A DNA stretch of 64,000 nucleotides, from positions 1-64,000 of the forward strand of contig LMZR01000011.1 in assembly GCA_001567105.1 (NCBI GenBank), written 5' to 3'. Source of the stretch: Chloroflexi bacterium OLB14. GTDB taxonomy: Bacteria; Chloroflexota; Anaerolineae; Anaerolineales; Villigracilaceae. The notes beneath the pieces were generated by a model. The model saw only the letters and a list, made by a program, of their open reading frames with translations, was not told the origin of the DNA and searched no databases. Below, piece by piece: positions 9,049 to 17,052 of this stretch. Positions within the stretch are counted from its first letter, which is position 1. Every line of letters starts with the position of its first letter. The translations under genes were made by a program, and so were the position numbers.

Positions 9049-9957
9049 GTGGCTGATTTTTTTAGAAAATTATTTGGTTCAAAAGAAATAACAAAACCTA
9101 AAGTGGTAGACAACGCTACCACCGCACCGCTAACAGACCAGCAAATTAGCTCCATTATCGCTAGCCAGTTACCAAAATATGAGATTAAACAATTAATTTC
9201 GGCAGTGGGGCAATCTGTTGGTAAACAACGTGAACACAACGAAGATAGTGTATTAGCATTAACATCTACCATTGCAGGTAGCTCTGAGAGCATCCCATTT
9301 GGCTTATATATTGTTGCAGATGGCATGGGAGGACATCAATTTGGCGAGGTAGCCAGTAACGCCGCCATTCGCTTAATTGGTGGAAACATCACCAAAAAAT
9401 TCCATTCATTTCTTTACAACATGCCAAGCCAAGCCTTACAAGAGTCACTTCAAGAAGTGATGGAAACCTCTATCATGGACGCACACCAATTCATCCAAAG
9501 AGAAGCGCCAGGTAGCGGCACTACTACTACCGCCGCCTTAGTCTTAGGTCAACAAATTACTATCGGGCATGTGGGAGATAGTCGCGCTTATGCCGTTTAC
9601 CTTGATGGAAGAATCGAACCACTTACTCGTGACCATTCTCTGGTGAAACGCTTAGAAGAACTAGGGCATCTTAACAAAGATGAAGTCGAAAACTTTCCTC
9701 ACCGCAATGTTTTAATTAAAGCCCTAGGGCAAGGTGAAACTTTAGAAGCTGATATTTTCACAGTCCCATTCCCGCAAAATGCAACATTAATGATCTGTAG
9801 CGACGGGCTATGGGGAGTCATCAATGAAAAAGATATCTATCGCATTATTTCCGAAGCACCAAATCTGCATCGAGCATGTCAGCAATTAGTGGAAACCGCC
9901 AACGCAGCTGGTGGACCTGATAACATCACCGTCATTTTAGCCCAACTCATTGGATAA
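9049..9957 (+). CDS. PP2C-type (PPM) Ser/Thr phosphatase
   Basis: Metal-dependent protein phosphatase, presumably reversing phosphorylation by the kinase next door. Signature motifs are complete: REHNEDS, VADGMGGHQFGE, GTTTTAALV, HVGDSRAY, RDHSLVKRL, CSDGLWG and GGPDNIT, carrying the aspartates for the two-metal centre. The start is a GTG preceded by AAAGGAG at a good distance. About 50 N-terminal residues precede the catalytic domain (residues 64-300). It lies 5 bases before the J/vWA gene. Confidence 0.94.
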   Translation: MADFFRKLFGSKEITKPKVVDNATTAPLTDQQISSIIASQLPKYEIKQLISAVGQSVGKQREHNEDSVLALTSTIAGSSESIPFGLYIVADGMGGHQFGEVASNAAIRLIGGNITKKFHSFLYNMPSQALQESLQEVMETSIMDAHQFIQREAPGSGTTTTAALVLGQQITIGHVGDSRAYAVYLDGRIEPLTRDHSLVKRLEELGHLNKDEVENFPHRNVLIKALGQGETLEADIFTVPFPQNATLMICSDGLWGVINEKDIYRIISEAPNLHRACQQLVETANAAGGPDNITVILAQLIG

Positions 9958-9962
9958 CCTTT

Positions 9963-11453
9963 ATGTCGTCCAGCAAGCCAGATTTTTATACCGTTTTAGG
10001 TGTCTTTCGTGATGCAACACAAGAAGAGATAAAACACGCCTATTTATCTTCTGCACAACGTTTACACCCCGATAAAAATGTTGCCGCTGGCGAAACCGAA
10101 CTATTTTTAGATATTCAACAAGCTTACGAAACACTCTCAAACCCAACTCGTCGTAAACAATACGACGCTACACTACCTCCAGAAATAGACACCAATAAAG
10201 TAATAAAACACGAAATATTCTATAGCCGACCAAACCTAACTCGCATGAGCGAAGACCAACTGCTATATGTTTTACTTGAAATTTCCCCACGCGAAGAAAA
10301 AAAAGAAACCCTACCCGCACCTCCATTAAATATTTGTCTTGTACTAGATCGTTCTACATCCATGCAAGGCGAAAAAATGGATATCCTCAAAGCCACAGCC
10401 ATACAATTACTACGTAGCCTACGCCCACAAGACGTCTTAAGTATTGTCTCCTTTAGTGATAGAGCTGAAGTCGTCATACCGGCTTCCATTAGTTTAGATA
10501 GACGAAAACAAGAAGCTAGCATCCAAATGATCCAAGCCTCTGGAGCCACTGAAATTTACCATGGATTAGAAGCAGGCTTAAATGAACTGCGCCGTACACA
10601 CGACCCCTCACGCGTTAACCACCTTATACTCCTCACAGATGGTAACACCTACGGCGATGAACAAGCCTGCCTTGAGCTAGCAGAACAAGCGGCTACTCAA
10701 AACATCGGCATTTCTGGCATGGGCATAGGGCATGAATGGAACGACATCTTCTTAGATGCCCTAGCTAGTAAAACAGGTGGCTCATCGGCTTATATTAATA
10801 ACCCAAAAGATATTGAAAGATTACTAATAGATAAATTCAAATCCCTATCTAGCACTTTCGCAGATGAAGTTTTGCTGGACTATAAACCTGCCGACAATGC
10901 CCGTATTAACTACGCATTTCGCCTACAACCAGAAGGCGGCACAATTGACACCACAAACCCAATGCGTTTAGGCCCAATCCTGCAAGATACCCCACTACAC
11001 ATTTTGCTAGAATTTGTTATTGCCCCCACTGCCTTTAATGAACAAAACGACGTCACAGTTTTAAACGGCACCATTAAAACTTCTATCACCGCCAACCCTA
11101 TCCCCGCACCACCCATTCGCCTCAACCTGACCCGCGAACTGCAAGCTCAACCCTCAACCGATTCCCCCCCGACACGGATTCTAAAAGCCCTTTCACGCCT
11201 AACACTATATCGAATGCAAGAGCGCGCCCAAGCCGCAGTAGATGCAGGCAAAATCGACTCTGCTGTTCGTCACTTACAAAACCTAGCTACACACCTACTA
11301 TCCCAAGGTGAACATGGATTAGCAAAAACCGCCCTATTTGAAGCCAACACTTTAGAACGTATGAATTCTTGGAGCGCAAGCGGCAGTAAAGATATAAAAT
11401 ATCAGACCCGTGCCCTTTTGCTTGCTAGTGGTAAGAAGGAGAAAAATAAATGA
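9963..11453 (+). CDS. J-domain/von Willebrand A fusion protein
   Basis: Residues 5-65 form a J-domain with the HPD tripeptide (RLHPDKN) and the usual YETLSNPTRRKQYD end. Such domains stimulate Hsp70 ATPases. Residues about 120-300 form a vWA domain with the MIDAS motif DRSTS (NICLVLDRSTSM), a conserved threonine in GATEIY, and LLTDGNTYGD. The C-terminal 190 residues are beta-rich then helical, as in YfbK/TerY-like vWA proteins. There is no signal peptide. The fusion is unusual and sits in an operon with kinase, phosphatase and FHA genes. The 4-base overlap with the next gene implies coupled translation. Confidence 0.88.
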   Translation: MSSSKPDFYTVLGVFRDATQEEIKHAYLSSAQRLHPDKNVAAGETELFLDIQQAYETLSNPTRRKQYDATLPPEIDTNKVIKHEIFYSRPNLTRMSEDQLLYVLLEISPREEKKETLPAPPLNICLVLDRSTSMQGEKMDILKATAIQLLRSLRPQDVLSIVSFSDRAEVVIPASISLDRRKQEASIQMIQASGATEIYHGLEAGLNELRRTHDPSRVNHLILLTDGNTYGDEQACLELAEQAATQNIGISGMGIGHEWNDIFLDALASKTGGSSAYINNPKDIERLLIDKFKSLSSTFADEVLLDYKPADNARINYAFRLQPEGGTIDTTNPMRLGPILQDTPLHILLEFVIAPTAFNEQNDVTVLNGTIKTSITANPIPAPPIRLNLTRELQAQPSTDSPPTRILKALSRLTLYRMQERAQAAVDAGKIDSAVRHLQNLATHLLSQGEHGLAKTALFEANTLERMNSWSASGSKDIKYQTRALLLASGKKEKNK

Positions 11454-11959
11454 TAGTCTGTTCTAACTGTAAACATAAAAACATGGCAGGCTCCATGTTT
11501 TGTGCTGAATGTGGCTCACAACTTGTAGGAACCAACGAACTAGTTACACAAAATATTTCTACCGATAACTTCAAAAACATTGGCAAAAAACCAACAGGCT
11601 CACTTACTGGCTCATTAAATGCCAACGACGCTTGGGTAAGCTTACACCTTCTAGATACAGGTCAAGTATTACCGCTTTCTGAACGAAATGAATTCACAAT
11701 GGGACGCATCAGTGAAGGACAACCGATTATGCCCGACATTGACCTTTCCCCATATCAGGCTTATGTTGCTGGCGTTTCTCGTTTACACGCAGTGATAAAA
11801 AAACGTGGGTCTCAAATCATCTTCATGGACTTAGGTTCTGCAAATGGCACTTACCTTAATGGCAAACGATTAAATTCTAACGTAGAACATTCCTTAACCC
11901 ATGGAGATATTGTAGCACTTGGAAAATTAAAAATGCAAATATTAGTAAATACAAGATAA
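11450..11959 (+). CDS. Zinc-ribbon/FHA-domain protein
   Basis: Residues 1-26 hold a zinc ribbon with two CxxC knuckles (CSNC, CAEC). Residues about 78-165 form a forkhead-associated domain, which binds phosphothreonine peptides. FHA landmarks are FTMGR, VSRLHAVI, DLGSANGTYLNG and LTHGDIVALG. The Thr/Ser-rich linker (residues 38-60) could be the kinase target, as in GarA-like proteins; this is inference. It starts inside the stop of the J/vWA gene and is followed after 9 bases by the 80-aa gene. Confidence 0.92.
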   Translation: MIVCSNCKHKNMAGSMFCAECGSQLVGTNELVTQNISTDNFKNIGKKPTGSLTGSLNANDAWVSLHLLDTGQVLPLSERNEFTMGRISEGQPIMPDIDLSPYQAYVAGVSRLHAVIKKRGSQIIFMDLGSANGTYLNGKRLNSNVEHSLTHGDIVALGKLKMQILVNTR

Positions 11960-11968
11960 GGAATTAAC

Positions 11969-12211
11969 ATGGCATATTCTGTAATTTTACATATCCCCGG
12001 TGAACAATCCGTGGCGGGCGAAGTAGAAGAACTACCTAAGCCAACTGATAACATTATTGTGGTACTGAATCCGCGCAGTAAAGATGGCAAAGATTTACAT
12101 TATATAGATAACACCGCCGTGAAAGTCATCTGGCCCCTTGCCAAAGTAAGCTTTATTGAAGTGCTGGGCGACTCGCAAGATGAAAAGATTATCGGATTCG
12201 TGAGAGAATAA
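11969..12211 (+). CDS. Conserved small protein of the kinase operon, unknown
   Basis: I do not recognise this 80-residue protein. It is acidic and beta-rich (SVILHIPGE, NIIVVLNPRS, VKVIWPLAKVSFIEVL), without signal peptide, membrane segment or cysteines. A good GGAA-type ribosome site precedes the ATG. Its place between the FHA gene and the response regulator, one base before the latter, argues that it is a real gene of the operon. It may be a small adaptor. Confidence 0.7.
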   Translation: MAYSVILHIPGEQSVAGEVEELPKPTDNIIVVLNPRSKDGKDLHYIDNTAVKVIWPLAKVSFIEVLGDSQDEKIIGFVRE

Positions 12212-12212
12212 A

Positions 12213-12933
12213 ATGCCTGCTGATATGGATCGTAGAAAAATATTAGTTGTAGATGATGAAGAACGTATGGTGCGCTTCATCCGTATGAACTTGGAGCATG
12301 ATGGGTTTCAAGTAGCAGAGGCGTTTAACGGTAAACAAGCCATCCAAAAGATTAGAGATTTTACACCCGATGTCATCCTACTTGATGTGATGATGCCCGA
12401 TATTGATGGCTTTGAAGTATTAGAAACCATTCGAGATTTCAGCAATGTACCTGTCATCATGCTTACAGCCAAAGGGGAAGAAGACGACCGTGTGCGTGGA
12501 CTTGAAGGCGGAGCAGATGATTACATCACCAAGCCGTTTAGCCCGCGCGAATTAGTCAGCCGCATCAAAGCTGTTTTGAGAAGAACAGAAGGCGCAACAG
12601 GCTCTACGCATGGATTGCTAGAAATTGACAAACGCCTCAAAATAGATTTTGACCGTCGTGAAATTTGGTTGGATGGAAAACTTGTAAAATTACGCCCAAC
12701 CGAATATCGTTTGTTATATCATCTCGTGCAAAATGCGGGCTGGGTTGTTTCACATGACCAATTGCTCCAAAAAGTATGGGGTTATGAATATCGTGATGAA
12801 CCACATTACGTGCGCCTTTATATTAACTATTTGCGCGAAAAATTAGAAAAAAGACCCTGCTAACCCTGTTTATATTCTTACCGAACGAGGTGTGGGCTAT
12901 CGCTTTGTTGATTTTAAACGCAACAAGGAATAA
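12213..12933 (+). CDS. OmpR/PhoB-family response regulator, frameshifted
   Basis: Receiver domain at residues 8-122, with acidic pair DDEE, phosphoacceptor Asp in LLDVMMPD, Thr in MLTAKG and Lys in TKPFSP. A winged-helix DNA-binding domain follows from about 130 (LRPTEYRLL, DQLLQKVWG, VRLYINYLREKLE). The literal frame stops at 12863. The A6 run 12847-12852 should be A5, after which EKDPANPVYILTERGVGYRF continues to a stop at 12933, the conserved end of this family. No histidine kinase is adjacent, so it is an orphan here or a read-out of the Ser/Thr kinase system. Confidence 0.9.
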
Positions 12934-12983
12934 AAAATATTTTGGCAATGGAATAGACAATAAACCCTGCCTGAAAGATTTAT

Positions 12984-13997
12984 ATGAAAAATTTTGACCC
13001 AAAATATAACGATATACCCAAAACTGAAATTCATTGCCACCTTGAGGGAGCAATTCGCACTCAGACCATTATTGATGTTGCAAAAGAAAATAACATTCAA
13101 TTGCCTGCTTATGAAGTGCAGGTATTAGATAAACATGTTAAAGTATTAGACCAAATGAAGGATTTGCAAGCTGTGTTAGATGCTTTTGACATTTTTCAAC
13201 GCAGTATTACATCGCCTGCAGTGTTTGAGAGAATAGCATGGGAATTGTTTGAAGATTGCGCTAAGCAAAATATTAAACTATTTGAAGTTCGTTTTTCGCC
13301 AGATTGGGCATTTCATGGGCATAATTTAGATTGGGACGCTTGTTTAGAGGGATTACTGCGTGCTCAGGAACGTGCTGAAAAAGAATTTGATATGGCAATT
13401 GGTATCATCGCTATTACATCAAGAGGGATGGGCGCGGATTCATGTATCAAAACGGTAGATTGGGCTATTAAACATCAGCAATATATTCAAGCAGTGGATT
13501 TAGCCGATGGTGAAAAGATTTTTTCGGCTAAAGATTTTATTAAGCCAATTTTGAAAGCGAAAGATGCAGGCTTGAAGGTGACTATTCATTCAGGCGAAGA
13601 TACACCCGCCGAGTATGTTATAGAAACGATAAAAAATTTCAAGCCAGATAGAATTGGGCACGGGATTCACAGTATCGAAGATATGCGGGCTGTGGAGATG
13701 CTTATTGAAAAAGACATTACGCTGGAGGTAAATCCATGGTCGAATTTCTTGACCAATTCCGTATCCACTATTGAGGCGCACCCGCTTAAGAAGTTATTTG
13801 ATCTCGGTGTTAAAGTCACCATCAATTCTGATGACCCTGAAGTTTTGGAAACTAACGTTAATAATGAATATCGTATTGCACATGAAGTTTTAGGTATGAG
13901 TATGGCAGAGATAAATCTTTGCAATCGTTTTGCTTTTGAAGCCTCTTTTATTGCGGAAGGGAAAAAGCAGAAAATTTGGGATAGGTATTTTGCATAA
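12984..13997 (+). CDS. add: Adenosine deaminase family protein
   Basis: Amidohydrolase-fold deaminase converting adenosine (possibly adenine) to inosine and ammonia. Metal and catalytic residues are visible: HCHLEG near residue 19, HSGEDTPAEYV (His and the proton-shuttle Glu), DRIGHGI, and INSDDPEV with the metal-binding Asp. Length 337 is normal. Adenine and adenosine deaminases cannot be separated with certainty by eye, but the overall pattern favours adenosine. It is monocistronic between the regulator and the tRNA. Confidence 0.88.
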   Translation: MKNFDPKYNDIPKTEIHCHLEGAIRTQTIIDVAKENNIQLPAYEVQVLDKHVKVLDQMKDLQAVLDAFDIFQRSITSPAVFERIAWELFEDCAKQNIKLFEVRFSPDWAFHGHNLDWDACLEGLLRAQERAEKEFDMAIGIIAITSRGMGADSCIKTVDWAIKHQQYIQAVDLADGEKIFSAKDFIKPILKAKDAGLKVTIHSGEDTPAEYVIETIKNFKPDRIGHGIHSIEDMRAVEMLIEKDITLEVNPWSNFLTNSVSTIEAHPLKKLFDLGVKVTINSDDPEVLETNVNNEYRIAHEVLGMSMAEINLCNRFAFEASFIAEGKKQKIWDRYFA

Positions 13998-14003
13998 ATT
14001 TTT

Positions 14004-14060
14004 GTAGTCACAGAGGTCTCTGAGAAAAAACTCAATGGTCTCTGCGTTCTCTGTGGCTAA
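14004..14060. repeat. Intergenic dyad with CACAGAG/CTCTGTG termini
   Basis: AGTCACAGAG (14006-14015) and CTCTGTGGCT (14050-14059) form inverted ends around GTCTCTGAG and CTCAATGGTCTC, which themselves pair in part. A fragment of the same word (GAGCCACAGAGAACAC) recurs near 15731. It behaves as an intergenic repeat downstream of the adenosine deaminase gene. Confidence 0.55.
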
Positions 14061-14087
14061 TAAAAAGATTTAGCCTATCTTTTTATT
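14059..14087 (+). terminator. Probable terminator after adenosine deaminase
   Basis: Eleven-base perfect arms AATAAAAAGAT and ATCTTTTTATT pair around TTAGCCT. The A/T-rich stem with internal T5 could terminate transcription from either side before the tRNA promoter. Confidence 0.45.
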
Positions 14088-14109
14088 CACTTCCTTTTTG
14101 AGTGATTGC

Positions 14110-14138
14110 TTGACTTTTTATAATAAACTTGGTAATAT
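14110..14138 (+). promoter_or_regulatory. Promoter of the initiator tRNA gene
   Basis: TTGACT (14110-14115) and TAATAT (14133-14138) are 17 bases apart, about 14 bases upstream of the tRNA 5' end. Confidence 0.65.
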
Positions 14139-14151
14139 CGGCACTCCTCGA

Positions 14152-14223
14152 TGCGGGGTGGAGCAGTGGCAGCTCGTCGGGCTCATAACCCGAAGGTCAC
14201 AGGTTCAAGTCCTGTCCCCGCTA
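14152..14223 (+). tRNA. Initiator tRNA-fMet (CAT)
   Basis: The cloverleaf folds completely: acceptor GCGGGG/CCCCGC with an unpaired T1/T72 end, D-stem GAGC/GCTC with a 7-base loop, anticodon stem TCGGG/CCCGA around CTCATAA, and T-stem ACAGG/CCTGT with loop TTCAAGT. Three consecutive G-C pairs in the anticodon stem and a mismatched first pair are the hallmarks of bacterial initiator tRNA rather than elongator Met. The 3' CCA is not encoded; the sequence continues A-CTTTTGA. Confidence 0.95.
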
Positions 14224-14227
14224 CTTT

Positions 14228-14260
14228 TGACTAGATTTATTAATCTAGTCATTTGTTTTT
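14228..14260 (+). terminator. Rho-independent terminator of the tRNA
   Basis: TGACTAGATT (14228-14237) pairs perfectly with AATCTAGTCA (14242-14251) across a TATT loop and is followed by TTTGTTTTT. Confidence 0.8.
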
Positions 14261-14316
14261 AACGGCTTTTTTTGACCCTTTGATTGAACACTAATAAATA
14301 TATATTATTTTTCCTC

Positions 14317-15099
14317 TTACCATTTCATACCTTTTGTTGTGTTTAACCCTGCACTTATTCCAACCCTTTTATACATAGTTACATTGGTAAATGGCTCGCC
14401 TAAAATTCCATCGTGAATTGCCCACGAGCGTTTACGAATACTTTCTGCCGCATCTTTCATTCGAAATGGATTTTTATCGTCAAGCAAAGCGTATAAATCT
14501 CCATCAGGTTGAAAACCAGCATGAATACTTTCCATCAGACGCTTGCCAACTTGATAGGTAAAGCCATAGCGTTCAAATAGAATAGCATTGTGATAATACA
14601 ATGGTTCGATAAAGTACATATCATGACCTAGCATGATAGCAAATTCTTCAAATTTTTCAATAGCTTGCCCTAACATTCTTAATCCGCGTCGTATCTGACC
14701 TGGAGCTTGCCCGCCTGCTAGGGCAGCTTTTTCTGCCTCGATATTTCTTTGTAATATTCCAAATTTTGTTGGTGAACCATCGGGCATTTTATCTACGTCA
14801 TAGCGTGGAGATTCGGGGTCATTAAGAACATATAAGAGAATATGAATTTGCCCGCTAATGGTGTCTGTCATATGAGCATAGAGAACAGGGTCGGGAAAAT
14901 CTAGTTTATGAAATAAGCGTATTTCAACATCTGGCGAGCCGTTGGCAAAGTTAAATTGCAACAAGTTATGTCCTGCCGCTGAGGTAAGTGGAGGGATATT
15001 AAATTTTTCTAAAATAGCAGGTGGAATATAACGAGAGTACATTGCTCGTTTTTCACGTTCGGGCAATAAGTTGATTCCGCCAATAGTGGATGGAGGCAT
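14317..15099 (-). CDS. Conserved hypothetical protein
   Basis: A 260-residue soluble protein that I do not recognise. It has no signal peptide or membrane helix. Conserved-looking stretches are SRYIPPAIL, AAGHNLLQF, MLGHDMYFIEPLYYHN (residues 155-170) and FERYGFTYQVGKRLMESI. The C-terminal 60 residues are polar and helical. His, Asp and Glu are plentiful in the central segment, but no known metal motif is clear. It is followed by smpB on the same strand after a low-complexity gap. Confidence 0.55.
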   Translation of the reverse strand: MPPSTIGGINLLPEREKRAMYSRYIPPAILEKFNIPPLTSAAGHNLLQFNFANGSPDVEIRLFHKLDFPDPVLYAHMTDTISGQIHILLYVLNDPESPRYDVDKMPDGSPTKFGILQRNIEAEKAALAGGQAPGQIRRGLRMLGQAIEKFEEFAIMLGHDMYFIEPLYYHNAILFERYGFTYQVGKRLMESIHAGFQPDGDLYALLDDKNPFRMKDAAESIRKRSWAIHDGILGEPFTNVTMYKRVGISAGLNTTKGMKW

Positions 15100-15102
15100 A
15101 TT

Positions 15103-15182
15103 TCAGTTTCCTAGTTTGCTGGTTTGTTAGCTGGCTAGTTTGATGATTAACTAGTGAACTAGCCAACGAGATAACTACTAAA
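15103..15182. repeat. Low-complexity CTAGT/AACTAG-rich spacer
   Basis: The gap between two minus-strand genes consists of near-repeats of CTAGTTT, GTTAGCTGG and AACTAG, with partial internal dyad symmetry (TAACTAGTGAACTAG). It appears non-coding on both strands and differs in texture from the neighbouring coding sequence. Confidence 0.4.
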
Positions 15183-15644
15183 CTATCTCACTCTCATAGC
15201 ACGTTCTTTATCTCGTGCTTCGTCACGTTTGGCAATGGTGGCGCGTTTGTCATGGGCTTTTTTACCTTTGGCAAGCGCAATTTCAATTTTGGCGCGACCA
15301 TCTTTTAGGTAAATTTTTATTGGCACAATTGTCATACCTTTGATACGCACATTATTCCATAACTCTCGAATCTGTTTTTTATGCAATAACAAACGGCGTT
15401 TACGTTTTGGCTCATGATTAAAATGTTTACCTGCTTGTTCGTATGGCGCAATATGAGATTCTATCAACCAAGCGTTTTGACCATTTTCAACATCTACATA
15501 GGCTTCTTGAATACTTACTTGCCCTGCCCGAATAGATTTTATTTCAGAGCCATGTAAAACAAGCCCTGCTTCAAATTTTTCAAGCAAGGTGTATTCAAAA
15601 CTGGCTTTGCGATTATTAGCAACAATTTTTACTTCTTCAGTCAT
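15183..15644 (-). CDS. smpB: SsrA-binding protein SmpB
   Basis: Binds tmRNA and delivers it to stalled ribosomes for trans-translation. The 153-residue protein carries the family landmarks VANNRKASFEY, FEAGLVLHGSEIKSIR, YVDVENGQ, HEPKRKRRLLLHK and the basic tail DKRATIAKRDEARDKERAMR. Start and length match the family exactly. No tmRNA gene was found in the window. Confidence 0.97.
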   Translation of the reverse strand: MTEEVKIVANNRKASFEYTLLEKFEAGLVLHGSEIKSIRAGQVSIQEAYVDVENGQNAWLIESHIAPYEQAGKHFNHEPKRKRRLLLHKKQIRELWNNVRIKGMTIVPIKIYLKDGRAKIEIALAKGKKAHDKRATIAKRDEARDKERAMRVR

Positions 15645-15786
15645 CTTTTGATTTTAGCATGGAACTTTATGAAATCTCTATTTTTATTTGCTAAGGGAGT
15701 GGCGACCTTATGAGTAAACCAAAAGGTTGAGCCACAGAGAACACACGCGGTGCAAACTTAGCATTCTTGTAGTTTTATTGAGATTA

Positions 15787-17010
15787 TTATTTTCGTAATA
15801 TGATAAAGCCTGAGACAAATCTTAAACAACCAAATAGCATTAATGCGGGGGCAACGCCAATTGCATCACCAATGAGTGGACCGAGCAGAGAGCTAGTGAG
15901 AATGGCTAAATTTAGAATGATGGTGTACCAAGCTAAATGCGGTGGGCGATCGTGCGGTGGGATGTGTTCCAGCATGTAGTTGGCATAAGCACCATTCACT
16001 AATGCAAAGAGAAACCCGCCGATAAATGAAATAAGATAGAAGTGAAACACGTTTTGGGCAAAGGCGAGTGCTAGTGGGTAAAACCCAACACCAAAGGCTC
16101 CCCAGCCTGTCACTTTTTTGTGCCCAAATTTTTGTACAATGCGCCCTAATTGTGTAGATGATAATAAAACTGATAGGTAGTATAGCGCAGTGCCATTGCC
16201 AATATGGCTGTCATTTAGTTCTAAAACATTGACGTTATATAAGGGGTATAAAGGTGTGGCGATGTATTGTACTAAATGAAAAAACAATAATCCGAGTAGC
16301 ACTTTACGGAAGGGGGTTTTCCAAATGTCAAGCCGAAGTGAAGATTTAGGCTTGGGAGCAGAATCAGGTATTGGGTCGGGAAGAGGCGCTGCTTTTTCTT
16401 CCAATGGTTTGATGTGATAAATATGATAACTGCTGATGGCGGCGCCAATTGCTCCTATTGCAAAAACGATTTGATAGCCGCTGGGGAATGGCATGGTTTC
16501 AAGGAGGTAGCCTGCGATTAAAGATGAGAGCATATAAGCAATGGCAAAGGTGACATTGCGTGTGCCTGCTACGCGTGCTCGATATTGCTCTGGGACTGCC
16601 TCTGCAAACAAGGCGTTGAAGCCAACGCCTAATGGCGTGAGTGGAATTGCCATTAAAAATGTGATGATGATTAACGACCAAATTTGTGATTGGGCGTTGA
16701 AAAACCAAGGGAGTGGAATCCAAAAAAAGTAGCCGATGCGAAATAAGATGGAAGACCAAAATACGGCACGACCTGTATGGCGTTTGCTTATCCAATGCCC
16801 TGCGGGGATGGCAAGAAATAAATTGACGATGGCAGAGGCGGCGGTGAGTAAGCCAATTTGTACGCCTGTGGCACCTAAGCGTGCGGCGTAAATATTTAAG
16901 AAGTTTACAGCTGTGCCGCTTAATACCCCAAACCAGGCAATGTCTAAATATAAGTGAGTAAAGTTGGAGCGATATTTTTGGGGAATATCGGCTTGTTTGA
17001 AAATAGGCAT
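15787..17010 (-). CDS. MFS transporter
   Basis: A 407-residue integral membrane protein with about twelve hydrophobic segments in two six-helix halves. A charged central loop (about residues 205-230, PLPDPIPDSAPKPKSS) separates them. The loop between helices 2 and 3 reads PAGHWISKRHTGRAVFW, the major-facilitator basic motif region, and a second copy, GRIVQKFGHKKVTG, occurs in the C-terminal half. No substrate can be assigned. It is divergent from the aminotransferase gene, 42 bases away. Confidence 0.85.
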   Translation of the reverse strand: MPIFKQADIPQKYRSNFTHLYLDIAWFGVLSGTAVNFLNIYAARLGATGVQIGLLTAASAIVNLFLAIPAGHWISKRHTGRAVFWSSILFRIGYFFWIPLPWFFNAQSQIWSLIIITFLMAIPLTPLGVGFNALFAEAVPEQYRARVAGTRNVTFAIAYMLSSLIAGYLLETMPFPSGYQIVFAIGAIGAAISSYHIYHIKPLEEKAAPLPDPIPDSAPKPKSSLRLDIWKTPFRKVLLGLLFFHLVQYIATPLYPLYNVNVLELNDSHIGNGTALYYLSVLLSSTQLGRIVQKFGHKKVTGWGAFGVGFYPLALAFAQNVFHFYLISFIGGFLFALVNGAYANYMLEHIPPHDRPPHLAWYTIILNLAILTSSLLGPLIGDAIGVAPALMLFGCLRFVSGFIILRK

Positions 17011-17052
17011 GTGGGGATTATAACAATAACTGTTTTAGATTAAGATTATAGG

